Position numbers and translations under genes: made by a program
Part shown: one piece after another, positions 1 through 12,986 of the stretch
Position numbering within the stretch: position 1 is the first letter of the stretch
Layout of the letters: each line of letters opens with the position of its first letter
Origin: Rutidosis leptorrhynchoides
Taxonomy: Eukaryota > Streptophyta > Magnoliopsida > Asterales > Asteraceae
DNA: 64,000 nucleotides
Assembly (NCBI RefSeq): GCF_046630445.1
Contig: NC_092333.1
Span: forward strand, 98,368,001-98,432,000
Reading direction: 5' to 3'
The notes under the pieces: model-generated
Seen by the model: only the letters and a program-made list of their open reading frames with translations
Told to the model about the DNA's origin: nothing
Database searches by the model: none

Positions 1-714
1 GCTTGAAAACTTAAACATAACAGTAACAAAGATAGAATTCATTGTAAATACAAGATTAACCTTTTAGGAGTAATCTTGGATGAAGCTCTTGAATGATCTT
101 GGATTCTTCAATGATTTGAGTGCTTAGATGCACTTTGATAAGCCTAGGAACTGCTTTGAATCGTATGTTTTCATCTCTGAGCAGAAAGGAAACTGGCCTG
201 CCTCATATGAAACTGGAAATGGAATTAAATAAGCTAAAAGGTTGGTGAAAAGCACTGTGCGCGGCGCGCACAGTAAGGGTGCGCCGAGCGCACTCTCACC
301 TACTTCACTTTATACTTTACAGCTCGACTACGCACGTTTAAATCTGTTTTTCTGTCAAAAGTGCGCGTATGGGTGCGCTGAGCGCACCACTGTGCGCGGC
401 GCGCACCATCAAAATGTGCGCTTGGCGCACTTTGGTTTTGGCCAAGAAATCCTCTGATCAAATTTATGCAATGTGCGCGGAGCGCACATTTTGGGGTGCG
501 CTGAGCGCACTCTTCTGTCTTTGGGTTTCTGGTCTCGTTTTCGATCTCTGAGCTGTTACCATACAATATCTTCATATTTCTTCAAGTTTACAATGATTCT
601 TGACTATATTACAATACTATGAAATACAAACGGATTTACTATGTTTTCATATGAAATAAACAATAATAGGACGTGATATTACGACTAAAGATATGACTAA
701 TTGGAGTAATATCA
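1..714 (-). repeat. LTR end of a copia-like retrotransposon (partial)
   Basis: Read on the minus strand the segment starts at 714 with TGATATTACTCC, a TG start typical of plant copia LTRs, and runs out of the window at base 1. At 715 the sequence switches abruptly to one that matches the family C LTR near 39,669, so 714/715 is an insertion boundary. No coding capacity is visible. It contains seven copies of a GC-rich imperfect palindrome (257-510), in contrast to the AT-rich surroundings. Assignment to copia rests on the look of the terminus only; it could be another LTR family. Confidence 0.45.
257..510. repeat. Cluster of seven 15-bp GC palindromes GTGCGCNNNGCGCAC
   Basis: Copies lie at 257-271, 279-293, 373-387, 392-406, 416-430, 473-487 and 496-510. 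Arms are invariant GTGCGC and GCGCAC with a variable 3-base centre (GGC, CGA, TGA, GGC, TTG, GGA, TGA). Spacing is irregular (about 4 to 80 bases between copies), unlike a satellite. They lie inside a putative LTR, so a regulatory or RNA-hairpin role is possible but is only inferred. Confidence 0.8.
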
Positions 715-933
715 TTCACAACATCCATTAGTACTCAAATTCCAAGGCTAGCCCTACGAATGGTATCGTCAACATCGAACTTAATCCCCATTCGTCCCAA
801 TAATTGTGGTATCGTCAACACCGAACTTAAACCCACATATGAGGTATCGTCAACATCGAACTTAAACCCTCATTAACTAACGTCACTACAATAGAGGTAT
901 GGCTTTGTCAACATTGAACTTTAAATCCATACT
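715..933. repeat. Fragment of family C LTR with 45-bp-type minisatellite
   Basis: From TTCACAACATCC onward the sequence matches the family C LTR at about 39,669-39,890 in the same orientation, including the repeated phrase GGTATCGTCAACATCGAAC. It ends at 933 where the family B LTR begins. It may be part of the left-hand LTR of element C or of a second C copy; the intervening C sequence is not present. Confidence 0.7.
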
Positions 934-1863
934 TGAGTCGTGACCCGTCCTAATCCATCTGGACGAATACATTGCATTTGGTTACATCGCAAGGTACTTG
1001 ACCTCTATATGATACATTTTACAAACATTGCATTCGTTTTTAAAAGACAAACTTTCATTACATCTATAGTTGACGGCATGCATACCATTTCATAATATAT
1101 TCAACTATAATTGACTTAGTAATAATCTTGATGAACTCGACGACTCGAATGCAACGTCTTTTGAAATATTTCATGAATGACTCCAAGTAATATCTCTAAT
1201 ATGAGCAAATGCACAGCGGAAGATTTCTTTCATACCTGAGAATAAACATGCTTTAAAGTGTCAACCAAAAGGTTGGTGAGTTCATTAGTTTATCATAAAC
1301 GATCATTTTCATCATTTTAATAGACCACAAGATTTTCATTTCTCATAAATACACATCTCATATCAGGCATTTCGCAAACTGCATAGAGATAAAAATCATT
1401 CAAATGAATTGAACACCTGGTAACCGACATTAACAAGATGCATATAGAATATCCCCATCATTCCGGGACACCCATCGGACATGATAATTTCGAAGTACTA
1501 AAGCATTCCAAATTCCAGAATGGGGCTTGTTGGGCCCGATAGATCTACCTTTAGGATTCGCGTCAATTAGGGGGTCTGTTCCCTAATTCTTAGGCTACCA
1601 AGCTAAAAGGGGCATATTCGGCTTCGATCATTCAACCATATAATGTAGTTTCAATTACTTGTGTCTATTTCGTAAAACATTTATAAAAATTGCACATGTA
1701 TTCTCAGCCCAAAAATATAAAGGGTAAAAAGGCAAATGAAACTCACTCTACTGTATTTTATTGTAAAAATACATATGACGACATTGAACAAGTGTAGGGT
1801 TGGCCTCGGATTCACGAACCTATATCATTTGTATATTTATTAATATATGTAATCGTAATTGAA

Positions 1864-1866
<3 letters not shown>

Positions 1867-1933
<67 letters not shown>
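1867..1933. repeat. (TA)n microsatellite
   Basis: Uninterrupted AT dinucleotide run of 67 bases inside the family B LTR. Confidence 0.95.
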
Positions 1934-1936
<3 letters not shown>

Positions 1937-2481
1937 TTATTGGTTATACCATTTTTATGTTAATAATATATATTTTTAATTTATACATTCAAAATAGTTA
2001 TTATTTTATAGTTATATTAATATATATGTATATCTGTTTAGTGTTATATTATAAATACCTACATTGTTATATATGAATATTTCTAAAATAATTTGTTAAT
2101 ATAGTTAATATATACTTATAATCTTAACAACATCGTTAGAACTTTTATTTTCATAGTTATAATTATTTTGAATAATATTACTTACATTAATCTAGTTAAT
2201 ATAAATAACAATGATAATAATATTAATAATAATAATACATAATGATAATACTAATAGTTATAGCATGATACAAATACTACTATTTATAAACCGATAATAA
2301 TTTTGTATTATTTTCATAATGATAATACTAATAATAATCATAATCATAATAATGTTAATAATACTAAAATGACACAATTTATAATAATCTTACTTATAAA
2401 AATATATTAATGATAAATAATGTTCCTACTACTTATAGCTATAAATATGATATTTGTAATAATTATAATACTAACAAAATC

Positions 2482-2533
<52 letters not shown>

Positions 2534-2667
2534 TTCCTAAATATTAGTACTTTGTTAGTAATAATAATATTAATAACAATTTACTCACCATAATCATAAT
2601 AATAATAATAATAAGTGTTAATTAATAGTACTAATAATAATAATAATTATAATTCTAATACTTAATG

Positions 2668-2708
<41 letters not shown>

Positions 2709-2822
2709 TATAATTATAATTATAATAATTATAATAATAACAATAATAATAATAATAATCATAATAATAACAATAATAATTATAGTTATAATAAAAACAA
2801 TAATAAAAATTAATATTAATAT
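2482..2822. repeat. (AAT)n-type microsatellite cluster
   Basis: Two dense trinucleotide tracts (about 2482-2533 and 2668-2822) separated by imperfect AT-rich sequence, within the family B LTR. The apparent open frame of poly-isoleucine here is only the microsatellite. Confidence 0.9.
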
Positions 2823-2875
2823 TAATATTAATAATTTGATGAAGAAACTACCTCAAAAACGATTTTCTAAAAAGA

Positions 2876-2940
2876 GTTGCCCCAGACCGGGCTCGAACCT
2901 GAGACCTCTCACTCACCCAACATCACCTCAAACCATTCAA
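2876..2940 (-). repeat. tRNA-like (pol III B-box) segment in the B LTR
   Basis: On the minus strand the sequence reads GTGAGAGGTCTCAGG followed by GGTTCGAGCCC, which fits the tRNA B-box consensus GGTTCGANNCC. A similar segment lies in the opposite-orientation B-type LTR, split by element A3 (20862-20883 plus 33987-34030). Stems for a full tRNA cloverleaf are not evident, so this is a tRNA-derived or tRNA-mimicking piece rather than a tRNA gene. Confidence 0.5.
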
Positions 2941-4288
2941 CTGCCCTTTCTTTTTCTGTTATAACACCTAAAGTAATTTTATTTAACCCGATACAAACTG
3001 TTTCCCTTTCTCTTCTTCTTCCTCGCTTAATCACTCAATAAGACTCCCAATCAAATCGACCAGAGACAAAAACCAAGCTAACATCTAACTTCTTATTTAG
3101 TTTTAGGACTTGAAATATATATAAAAACGATTGGATTAGTGAATTAAATCGTTTAAAACAGAAAAAAAATAACAGAAGAGAGCTGCTGTTGTTCGAAAAA
3201 AAAATCCACGAAGAACACAAAAATCAAATTTTGGATTTAAGACCGTTTTAGGCAAATATTACAACATGAAATATGTTTTAAATCATCTATAGAAACTTTA
3301 GAATTCATTAATTTTCACAGAAACTACACCTGCAACTTTAATTTAATTGAAGAACAACTTTTGACTTTTTGTTTCAAAATCTTTGACCTTGAAATTAAGC
3401 TTCATTAGGAAAAATTGGAGTTTAAGATTTTGCAGTTTGATTAAGTAAACAATTCCTAACAAGCCTGCATTAACATGATTTGAATTAAATTTTGAATTCG
3501 TGTTTTTTAAAAAAAATGAAGTGGACAGAGCAGGACCTGAACAGGTTCTTTTTAAATTTGTTTTTTTTATATAAAAGCTGTGAGGGTGTTTATGATTGAA
3601 TATTGATAATGGTACTGAAGAAGGATTCGTTTAATATCTGAGATGATCAAATATATAATGTATGTATTTGTTGTCGACTTCTCTTTAATCAGACATCAAG
3701 GACAAAAGAAATAAAATAAATAATGTTTGAATAGATTGCTAACAGATTTGTATTATTTTCTTCGATGGAATCAATTAAGCAGACAGATTAAATAGGCTGG
3801 ATAACGACATCAAACAAATTTTGGATATATCTGAGGTAAATTTTTAGTTATCAATTATTAATACATAATCTATTGATATTAAATTATAATAATACTAATA
3901 ATAATATATTAATAATTATAATATTAATGCTAATAGATAATAATAAAAAAAATTGTAATAATATTATTAGTGATAATACTAATAAATTTTATCATTTTCT
4001 AACAACTATAATAATAATAATTTATAATAATAATAATTCTAAATGATAATGGTAGTAATAATATTTAATAATAATACTAGTATTAATCATACTAATTATA
4101 ATTATAATTTTACTATTGGTTGTAATAATAATTATATTAGAAATGATAATAATAATATTAATAATACAAATTTTAACATTAATATCAATAATAGTTATGA
4201 AGGTAATAATATTATTATATTAACTATACTTTAACTTGTAATTACCTTTAATATATTAATGTTACAATTTATTACTTAAGTAATGTTT

Positions 4289-4357
4289 ACTAAATATATA
4301 ATTTAATATTTATATACTATATATTACAATATGCATTTAATAATAATTATGTATAGA

Positions 4358-4429
<72 letters not shown>

Positions 4430-4496
4430 TAAATATATAATTTAATATTTATATACTATATATTACAATATGCATTTAATAATAATTATGTATAGA

Positions 4497-4561
<65 letters not shown>
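4289..4561. repeat. 139-bp tandem duplication containing (TA)n
   Basis: A unit starting ACTAAATATATAATTT and ending in a long TA run is present twice, at 4289-4427 and 4428-4561. The non-microsatellite half is nearly identical between the two units, so the duplication is recent. Confidence 0.85.
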
Positions 4562-4564
<3 letters not shown>

Positions 4565-4851
4565 CTTAACCAATCTTTATTTTTAAATTATAAACTATTT
4601 TACATCATTATTTGTTAACAATTAAACATATAATATTTTATTAATGTATTTCAGATTATAATACATACATATATATATGTTAACATATCTATTTAAAATT
4701 AATTGTTCGTGAATCGTCGAAAGCAGTCGAAGGTCAAATGCATATATGAAACAGTTCAAAATTTTTGAGACTCAACCTAACAGACTTTGCTTATCGTGTC
4801 GGAAACATATAAAGATTAAGTTTAAATTTGGTCAGAATTTTCCGGGTCGTC

Positions 4852-4856
4852 ACAGT
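4852..4856. other. Target site duplication of A1 (ACAGT), left copy
   Basis: ACAGT precedes the left LTR; the same five bases follow the right LTR at 17939-17943. Confidence 0.9.
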
Positions 4857-7800
4857 TGAAATGTCCCGTTCTTATTGATTAAAAACGTTCCATATTAATT
4901 GATTTCGTTGCGAGGTTTTGACCTCTATATGAGACGTTTTTCAAAGACTGCATTCATTTTAAAACAAACCATAACCTTTATTTCATCAATAAAGGTTTAA
5001 AAAGCTTTACGTAGATTATCAAATAATGATAATGTAAAATATCCTGTTTACACACGACCATTACATAATGGTTTACAATACAAATATGTTACAACAAAAT
5101 AAGTTTCTTGAATGCAGTTTTTACACAATATCATACAAGCATGGACTCCAAATCTCGTCCTTATTTAAGTATGCGACAGCGGAAGCTCTTAATAATCACC
5201 TGAGAATAAACATGCTTAAAACGTCAACAAAAATGTTGGTGAGTTATAGGTTTAACCTATATATATCAAATCATAATAATAGACCACAAGATTTCATATT
5301 TCAATACACATCCCATACATAGAGATAAAAATCATTCATATGGTGAACACCTGGTAACCGACATTAACAAGATGCATATATAAGAATATCCCCATCATTC
5401 CGGGACACCCTTCGGATATGATATAAATTTCGAAGTACTAAAGCATCCGGTACTTTGGATGGGGTTTGTTAGGCCCAATAGATCTATCTTTAGGATTCGC
5501 GTCAATTAGGGTGTCTGTTCCCTAATTCTTAGATTACCAGACTTAATAAAAAGGGGCATATTCGATTTCGATAATTCAACCATAGAATGTAGTTTCACGT
5601 ACTTGTGTCTATTTTGTAAATCATTTATAAAACCTGCATGTATTCTCATCCAAAAAATATTAGATTTTAAAAGTGGGACTATAACTCACTTTCACAGATT
5701 TTTACTTCGTCGGGAAGTAAGACTTGGCCACTGGTTGATTCACGAACCTATAACAATATATACATATATATCAAAGTATGTTCAAAATATATTTATAACA
5801 CTTTTAATATATTTTGATGTTTTAAGTTTATTAAGTCAGCTGTCCTCGTTAGTAACCTACAACTAGTTGTCCACAGTTAGATGTACAGAAATAAATCGAT
5901 AAATATTATCTTGAATCAATCCACGACCCAGTGTATACGTATCTCAGTATTGATCACAACTCAAACTATATATATTTTGGAATCAACCTCAACCCTGTAT
6001 AGCTAACTCCAACATTCACATATAGAGTGTCTATGGTTGTTCCGAAATATATATAGATGTGTCGACATGATAGGTCGAAACATTGTATACGTGTCTATGG
6101 TATCTCGAGATTACATAATATACAATACAAGTTGATTAAGTTATGGTTGGAATAGATTTGTTACCAATTTTCACGTAGCTAAAATGAGAAAAATTATCCA
6201 ATCTTGTTTTACCCATAACTTCTTCATTTTAAATCCGTTTTGAGTGAATCAAATTGCTATGGTTTCATATTGAACTCTATTTTATGAATCTAAACAGAAA
6301 ATGTATAGGTTTATAGTCGGAAAAATAAGTTACAAGTCGTTTTTGTAAAGGTAGTCATTTCAGTCGAAAGAACGACGTCTAGATGACCATTTTAGAAAAC
6401 ATACTTCCACTTTGAGTTTAACCATAATTTTTGGATATAGTTTCATGTTCATAATAAAAATCATTTTCTCAGAATAACAACTTTTAAATCAAAGTTTATC
6501 ATAGTTTTTAATTAACTAACCCAAAACAGCCCGCGGTGTTACTACGACGGCGTAAATCCGGTTTTACGGTGTTTTTCGTGTTTCCTGGTTTTAAATCATT
6601 AAGTTAGCATATCATATAGATATAGAACATGTGTTTAGTTGTTTTAAAAGTCAAGTTAGAAGGATTAACTTTTGTTTGCGAACAAGTTTAGAATTAACTA
6701 AACTATGTTCTAGTGATTACAAGTTTAAACCTTCGAATAAGATAGCTTTATATGTATGAATTGAATGATGTTATGAACATCATTACTACCTTAAGTTCCT
6801 TGGATAAACCTACTGTAAAAGAGAAAAATGGATCTAGCTTCAACGGATCCTTGGATGGCTCGAAGTTCTTGAAGCAGAATCATGACACGAAAACAAGTTC
6901 AAGTAAGATCATCACTTGAAATAAGATTGTTATAGTTATAGAAATTGAACCAAAGTTTGAATATGATTATTACCTTGTATTAGAATTATAACCTACTATA
7001 AGAAACAAAGATTTCTTGAGGTTGGATGATCACCTTACAAGATTGGAAGTGAGCTAGCAAACTTGAAAGTATTCTTGATTTTATGTAACTAGAACTTGTA
7101 GAATATATGAAGAACACTTAGAACTTGAAGATAGAACTTGAGAGAGATCAATTAGATGAAGAAAATTGAAGAATGAAAGTGTTTGTAGGTGTTTTTGGTC
7201 GTTGGTGTATGGATTAGATATAAAGGATATGTAATTTTGTTTTCATGTAAATAAGTCATGAATGATTACTCATATTTTTGTAATTTTATGAGATATTTCA
7301 TGCTAGTTGCCAAATGATGGTTCCCACATGTGTTAGGTGACTCACATGGGCTGCTAAGAGCTGATCATTGGAGTGTATATACCAATAGTACATACATCTA
7401 AAAGCTGTGTATTGTACGAGTACGAATACGGGTGCATACGAGTAGAATTGTTGATGAAACTGAACGAGGATGTAATTGTAAGCATTTTTGTTAAGTAGAA
7501 GTATTTGATAAGTGTATTGAAGTCTTTCAAAAGTGTATAAATACATATTAAAACACTACATGTATATACATTTTAACTGAGTCGTTAAGTCATCGTTAGT
7601 CGTTACATGTAAGTGTTGTTTTGAAACCTTTAGGTTAACGATCTTGTTAAATATTGTTAACCCAATGTTTATAATATCAAATGAGATTTTAAATTATTAT
7701 ATTATCATGATATTATCATGTATGAATATCTCTTAATATGATATATATACATTAAATCTCTTTACAACGATAATCGTTACATATATGCCTCGTTTAAAAA

Positions 7801-8110
7801 TCATTAAGTTAGTAGTCTTGTTTTTACATATGTAGTTCATTGTTAATATACTTAATGACATGTTTACTTATCATAGTATCATGTTAACTATATATATATA
7901 TATATCCATATATATGTCATCATATAGTTTTTACAAGTTTTAACGTTCGTGAATCACCGGTCAACTTGGGTGGTCAATTGTCTATATGAAACATATTTCA
8001 ATTAATCAAGTCTTAACAAGTTTGATTGCTTAACATGTTGGAAACATTTAATCATGTAAATATCAATCTCAATTAATATATATAAACATGGAAAAGTTCG
8101 GGTCACTACA
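4857..8110 (-). repeat. A1 3' LTR (3,254 bp)
   Basis: Sense ends are TGTAGTGACC at 8110 and GGGACATTTCA at 4857. It abuts the polypurine region ACGGGTAGGTAC just inside. Short open frames in its antisense strand recur in every family A LTR but show no protein-like features. Confidence 0.93.
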
Positions 8111-8145
8111 GTACCTACCCGTTAAATAAATTTCGTCCCGAAATT

Positions 8146-11100
8146 TTAAGCTGTTGAAGGTGTTGACGAATCTTCTGGAAATAGATGCGGGTATTTCTTC
8201 TTTATCTGATCTTCACTCTCCCAGGTGAACTCGGGTCCTCTACGAGCATTCCATCGAACCTTAACAATTGGTATCTTGTTTTGCTTAAGTCTTTTAACCT
8301 CACGATCCATTATTTCGACGGGTTCTTCGATGAATTGAAGTTTTTCGTTGATTTGGATTTCATCTAACGGAATAGTGAGATCTTCTTTAGCAAAACATTT
8401 CTTCAAATTCGAGACGTGGAAAGTGTTATGTACAGCCGCGAGTTGTTGAGGTAACTCAAGTCGGTAAGCTACTGGTCCGACACGATCAATAATCTTGAAT
8501 GGTCCAATATACCTTGGATTTAATTTCCCTCGTTTACCAAATCGAACAACGCCTTTCCAAGGTGCAACTTTAAGCATGACCATCTCTCCAATTTCAAATT
8601 CTATATCTTTTCTTTTAATGTCAGCGTAGCTCTTTTGTCGACTTTGGGCGGTTTTCAACCGTTGTTGAATTTGGATGATCTTCTCGGTAGTTTCTTGTAT
8701 AATCTCCGGACCCGTAATCTGTCTATCCCCCACTTCACTCCAAAAAATTGGAGACCTGCACTTTCTACCATAAAGTGCTTCAAACGGCGCCATCTCAATG
8801 CTTGAATGGTAGCTGTTGTTGTAGGAAAATTCTGCTAAAGGTAGATGTCGATCCCAACTGTTTCCGAAATCAATAACACATGCTCGTAGCATGTCTTCAA
8901 GTGTTTGTATCGTCCTTTCACTCTGCCCATCAGTTTGTGGATGATAGGTAGTACTCATATCTAGACGAGTTCCTAATGCTTGCTGTAATGTCTGCCAGAA
9001 TCTTGAAATAAATCTGCCATCCCTATCAGAGATAATAGAGATTGGTATTCCATGTCTGGAGATGACTTCCTTCAAATACAGTCGTGCTAACTTCTCCATC
9101 TTGTCATCTTCTCTTATTGGTAGGAAGTGTGCTGATTTGGTGAGACGATCAACTATTACCCAAATAGTATCAAAACCACTTGCAGTCCTTGGCAATTTAG
9201 TGATGAAATCCATGGTAATGTTTTCCCATTTCCATTCCGGGATTTCGGGTTGTTGAAGTAGACCTGATGGTTTCTGATGCTCAGCTTTGACCTTAGAACA
9301 CGTCAAACATTCTCCTACATATTTAGCAACATCGGCTTTCATACCCGGCCACCAAAAATGTTTCTTGAGATCCTTGTACATCTTCCCCGTTCCAGGATGT
9401 ATTGAGTATCTGGTTTTATGAGCTTCTCTAAGTACCATTTCTCTCATATCTCCAAATTTTGGTACCCAAATTCTTTCAGCCCTATACCGGGTTCCGTCTT
9501 CCCGAATATTAAGATGCTTCTCCGATCCTTTGGGTATTTCATCCTTTAAATTTCCCTCTTTCAAAACTCCTTGTTGCGCCTCCTTTATTTGAGTAGTAAG
9601 GTTAGTGTGAATCATTATATTCATAGATTTTACTCGAATGGGTTCTCTGTCCTTTCTGCTCAAGGCGTCGGCTACCACATTTGCCTTCCCCGGGTGGTAA
9701 CGAATCTCAAAGTCGTAATCATTCAACAATTCAATCCACCTACGCTGCCTCATATTCAGTTGTTTCTGATTAAATATGTGTTGAAGACTTTTGTGGTCGG
9801 TATATATAATACTTTTGACCCCATATAAGTAGTGCCTCCAAGTCTTTAATGCAAAAACAACCGCGCCTAATTCCAAATCATGCGTCGTATAATTTTGTTC
9901 GTGAATCTTCAATTGTCTAGACGCATAAGCAATCACCTTCGTTCGTTGCATTAATACACAACCGAGACCTTGCTTTGATGCGTCACAATAAATCACAAAA
10001 TCATCATTCCCTTCAGGCAATGACAATATAGGTGCCGTAGTTAGCTTTTTCTTCAATAACTGAAACGCTTTCTCTTGTTCATCATTCCATTCAAATTTCT
10101 TCCCTTTATGCGTTAATGCAGTCAAGGGTTTTGCTATTCTGGAAAAGTCTTGGATGAACCTTCTATAGTAACCAGCTAGTCCTAAAAACTGGCGTATGTG
10201 TTTGGAAGTTTCGGGGTTTCCCACTTTTCAACAGTTTCTATCTTTGCGGGATCCACCTTAATACCTTCTTTGTTCACTATGTGACCGAGGAATTGAACTT
10301 CTTCCAACCAAAATGCACACTTTGAAAACTTAGCGTACAATTCTTCCTTCCTCAATACTTCTAACACCTTTCTCAAATGTTCACCGTGTTCTTGGTCATT
10401 CTTTGAGTAAATAAGTATGTCATCAATGAAAACAATGACAAACTTGTCAAGGTGTGGTCCACACACTCGGTTCATAAGGTCCATGAACACAGCTGGTGCA
10501 TTAGTTAAACCAAACGGCATGACCATAAACTCGTAATGACCGTAACGTGTTCTGAAAGCAGTCTTTGGAATATCATCTTCTTTCACCCGCATTTGATGAT
10601 ACCCGGAACGTAAGTCAATCTTTGAATAAACAGACGAGCCTTGTAGTTGATCAAATAAGTCGTCGATTCTCGGTAGTGGGTAGCGGTTCTTGATGGTAAG
10701 TTTGTTCAACTCTCGGTAGTCGATACACAACCTGAATGTACCATCTTTCTTCTTGACAAACAAAACAGGAGCTCCCCACGGTGATGTGCTTGGTCGAATG
10801 AAACCACGCTCTAAAAGTTCTTGTAATTGGCTTTGCAGTTCTTTCATTTCGCTGGGTGCGAGTCTGTAAGGAGCACGAGCTATTGGTGCAGCTCCTGGTA
10901 CAAGATCTATTTGAAATTCAACGGATCGATGTGGGGGTAATCCCGGTAATTCTTTCGGAAATACATCGGGAAATTCTTTTACAATGGGAACATCATTGAT
11001 GCTCTTTTCTTCAGTTTGTACTTTCTCGACGTGTGCTAGAACAGCATAGCAACCTTTTCTTATTAGTTTTTGTGCCTTCAAATTACTAATAAGATGTAGC

Positions 11101-11860
11101 TTCGTGTTGCCCTTTTCTCCGTACACCATTAAGGGTTTTCCTTTTTCTCGTATAATGCGAATTGCATTTTTGTAACAAACGATCTCTGCTTTCACTTCTT
11201 TCAACCAGTCCATACCGATTATCACATCAAAACTCCCTAACTCTACTGGTATCAAATCAATCTTAAATGTTTCGCTAACCAGTTTAATTTCTCGATTCCG
11301 ACATATATTATCTGCTGAAATTAATTTACCATTTGCTAATTCGAGTAAAAATTTACTATCCAAAGGCGTCAATGGACAACTTAATTTAGCACAAAAATCT
11401 CTACTCATATAGCTTCTATCCGCACCCGAATCAAATAAAACGTAAGCAGATTTATTGTCAATAAGAAACGTACCCGTAACAAGCTCTGGGTCTTCCTGTG
11501 CCTCTGCCGCATTAATATTGAAAACTCTTCCGCGGCCTTGTCCATTCGTGTTCTCCTGGTTCGGGCAATTTCTAATAATGTGGCCCGGTTTTCCACATTT
11601 ATAACAAACTACATTGGCATAACTTGCTCCGACACTACTTGCTCCGCCATTACTCGTTCCGACACCATTTGTTCCTTTCGTTCTATTAACCCCTGGTCCA
11701 TAGACCTCACACTTCGCTGCGCTATGACCATTTCTTTTACACTTGTTGCAAAATTTGGTGCAGAACCCCGAGTGATACTTTTAACACCTTTGGCATAGCT
11801 GCTTCTGATTGTTGTTGTTGTTGCGGTTATTATTGTTGTTGGGATGATTGTTGTAGTTGC

Positions 11861-11894
<34 letters not shown>

Positions 11895-12752
11895 GGGCCG
11901 TTTGTTGTAGTTGCGATTAATGTTGCGATTGTTGGGATAATTTTTGTAATTGCTGTTGTTGTTGTATTGGTGATTCTTATCACCGTTTTCCTCCCACTTT
12001 CTTTTGACTTGCTTCACATTGGCCTCTTCAGCAGTCTGTTCTTTAATTCTTTCTTCAATCTGGTTCACTAGTTTGTGAGCCATTCTGCATGCCTGTTGTA
12101 TGGAGGCGGGCTCGTGTGAACTTATATCTTCTTGGATTCTTTCCGGTAATCCTTTCACAAACGCGTCGATCTTCTCTTCCTCATCTTCGAATGCTCCCGG
12201 ACACAATAGGCACAATTCTGTGAATCGTCTTTCGTACGTGGTAATATCAAATCCTTGGGTTCGTAACCCTCTAAGTTCTGTCTTGAGCTTATTGACCTCG
12301 GTTCTGGGACGGTACTTCTCGTTCATCAAGTGCTTGAATGCTGACCACGGTAGTGCGTACGCATCGTCTTGTCCCACTTGCTCTAGATAGGTATTCCACC
12401 ATGTTAACGCAGAACCTGTGAAGGTATGTGTAGCGTACTTCACTTTGTCCTCTTCAGTACACTTACTTATGGCAAACACCGATTCGACCTTCTCAGTCCA
12501 CCGTTTCAATCCGATCGGTCCTTCGGTTCCATCAAATTCCAAAGGTTTGCAGGCAGTGAATTCTTTGTAGGTGCATCCTACACGATTTCCTGTACTTCTA
12601 GATCCAAGGTTATTGTTGGTATGTAGCGCAGCCTGTACTGCGGCTATGTTTGAAGATAGAAAAGTACGGAATTCCTCTTCATTCATATTCACGGTGTGTC
12701 GAGTAGTCGGTGCCATTTCCTTCAAAATAGTCAAATGGAACAAGTTAATCAT
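8146..12752 (-). pseudogene. A1 gag-pol (broken)
   Basis: Covers the same domains as the gag-pol of A3: gag with an Asn-rich linker and zinc knuckles, aspartic protease, reverse transcriptase, RNase H, integrase and a chromodomain-like tail. The individual open stretches are nearly identical to A3. About three breaks interrupt it, so it is a fossil copy. The Asn-rich tract differs in length from A3, as expected for a codon-repeat microsatellite. Confidence 0.9.
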
Positions 12753-12986
12753 ACAGAATATTAAGAGTAGTTAATAGTATTTCGTAGCATAATATGAACT
12801 CATTTATAAAAGCTTTTTCTTCATATTAGCGTTTTATAAGTTTAAATTCGGATAGTACCTACCCGTTAAGTTCATACTTAGTTGCTAATATACAATTCAA
12901 CTACTACAATTCTATATGAAAAACTGATTATAATAATATTTCGCGTTCAACCTTTTACACAATATTTTACAAACTTACAATACCGC

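Larger units (their letters stand above)
934..4854 (-). repeat. Family B LTR, about 3.9 kb (3' LTR of a minus-strand Ty3/gypsy element)
   Basis: On the minus strand it starts TGTGACGACCCGG and ends GACGGGTCACGACTCA, giving TG...CA ends. The sequence beyond 4854, resumed after element A1 at 17939, is a gypsy-type polypurine region (sense: TTTAACGGGTAGGTACTGT), so this is the 3' LTR of a minus-strand element. It carries many microsatellites: (TA)n at 1867-1933, (AAT)n at about 2482-2533 and 2668-2822, and a duplicated (TA)n block at 4289-4561. A tRNA-like segment lies at about 2880-2935. A module around 1240-1640 is shared with family A LTRs. Confidence 0.75.

Noticed and set aside
242-575. Overlapping frames in the GC palindrome region
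   Set aside because: Long frames result from local GC richness and repeated GTGCGC units; composition and overlap on both strands speak against coding.
2665-2964. Open frames of poly-isoleucine/poly-asparagine (also 34045-34351, 55611-55986)
   Set aside because: They translate AAT/ATT microsatellites; open frames are unavoidable there and no protein is implied.
5068-5866. Short antisense frames repeated in every family A LTR (84 and 87 aa)
   Set aside because: They are shared only because the LTRs are young copies; they lie within LTR sequence, lack protein-like features and are not intact in the older A4.
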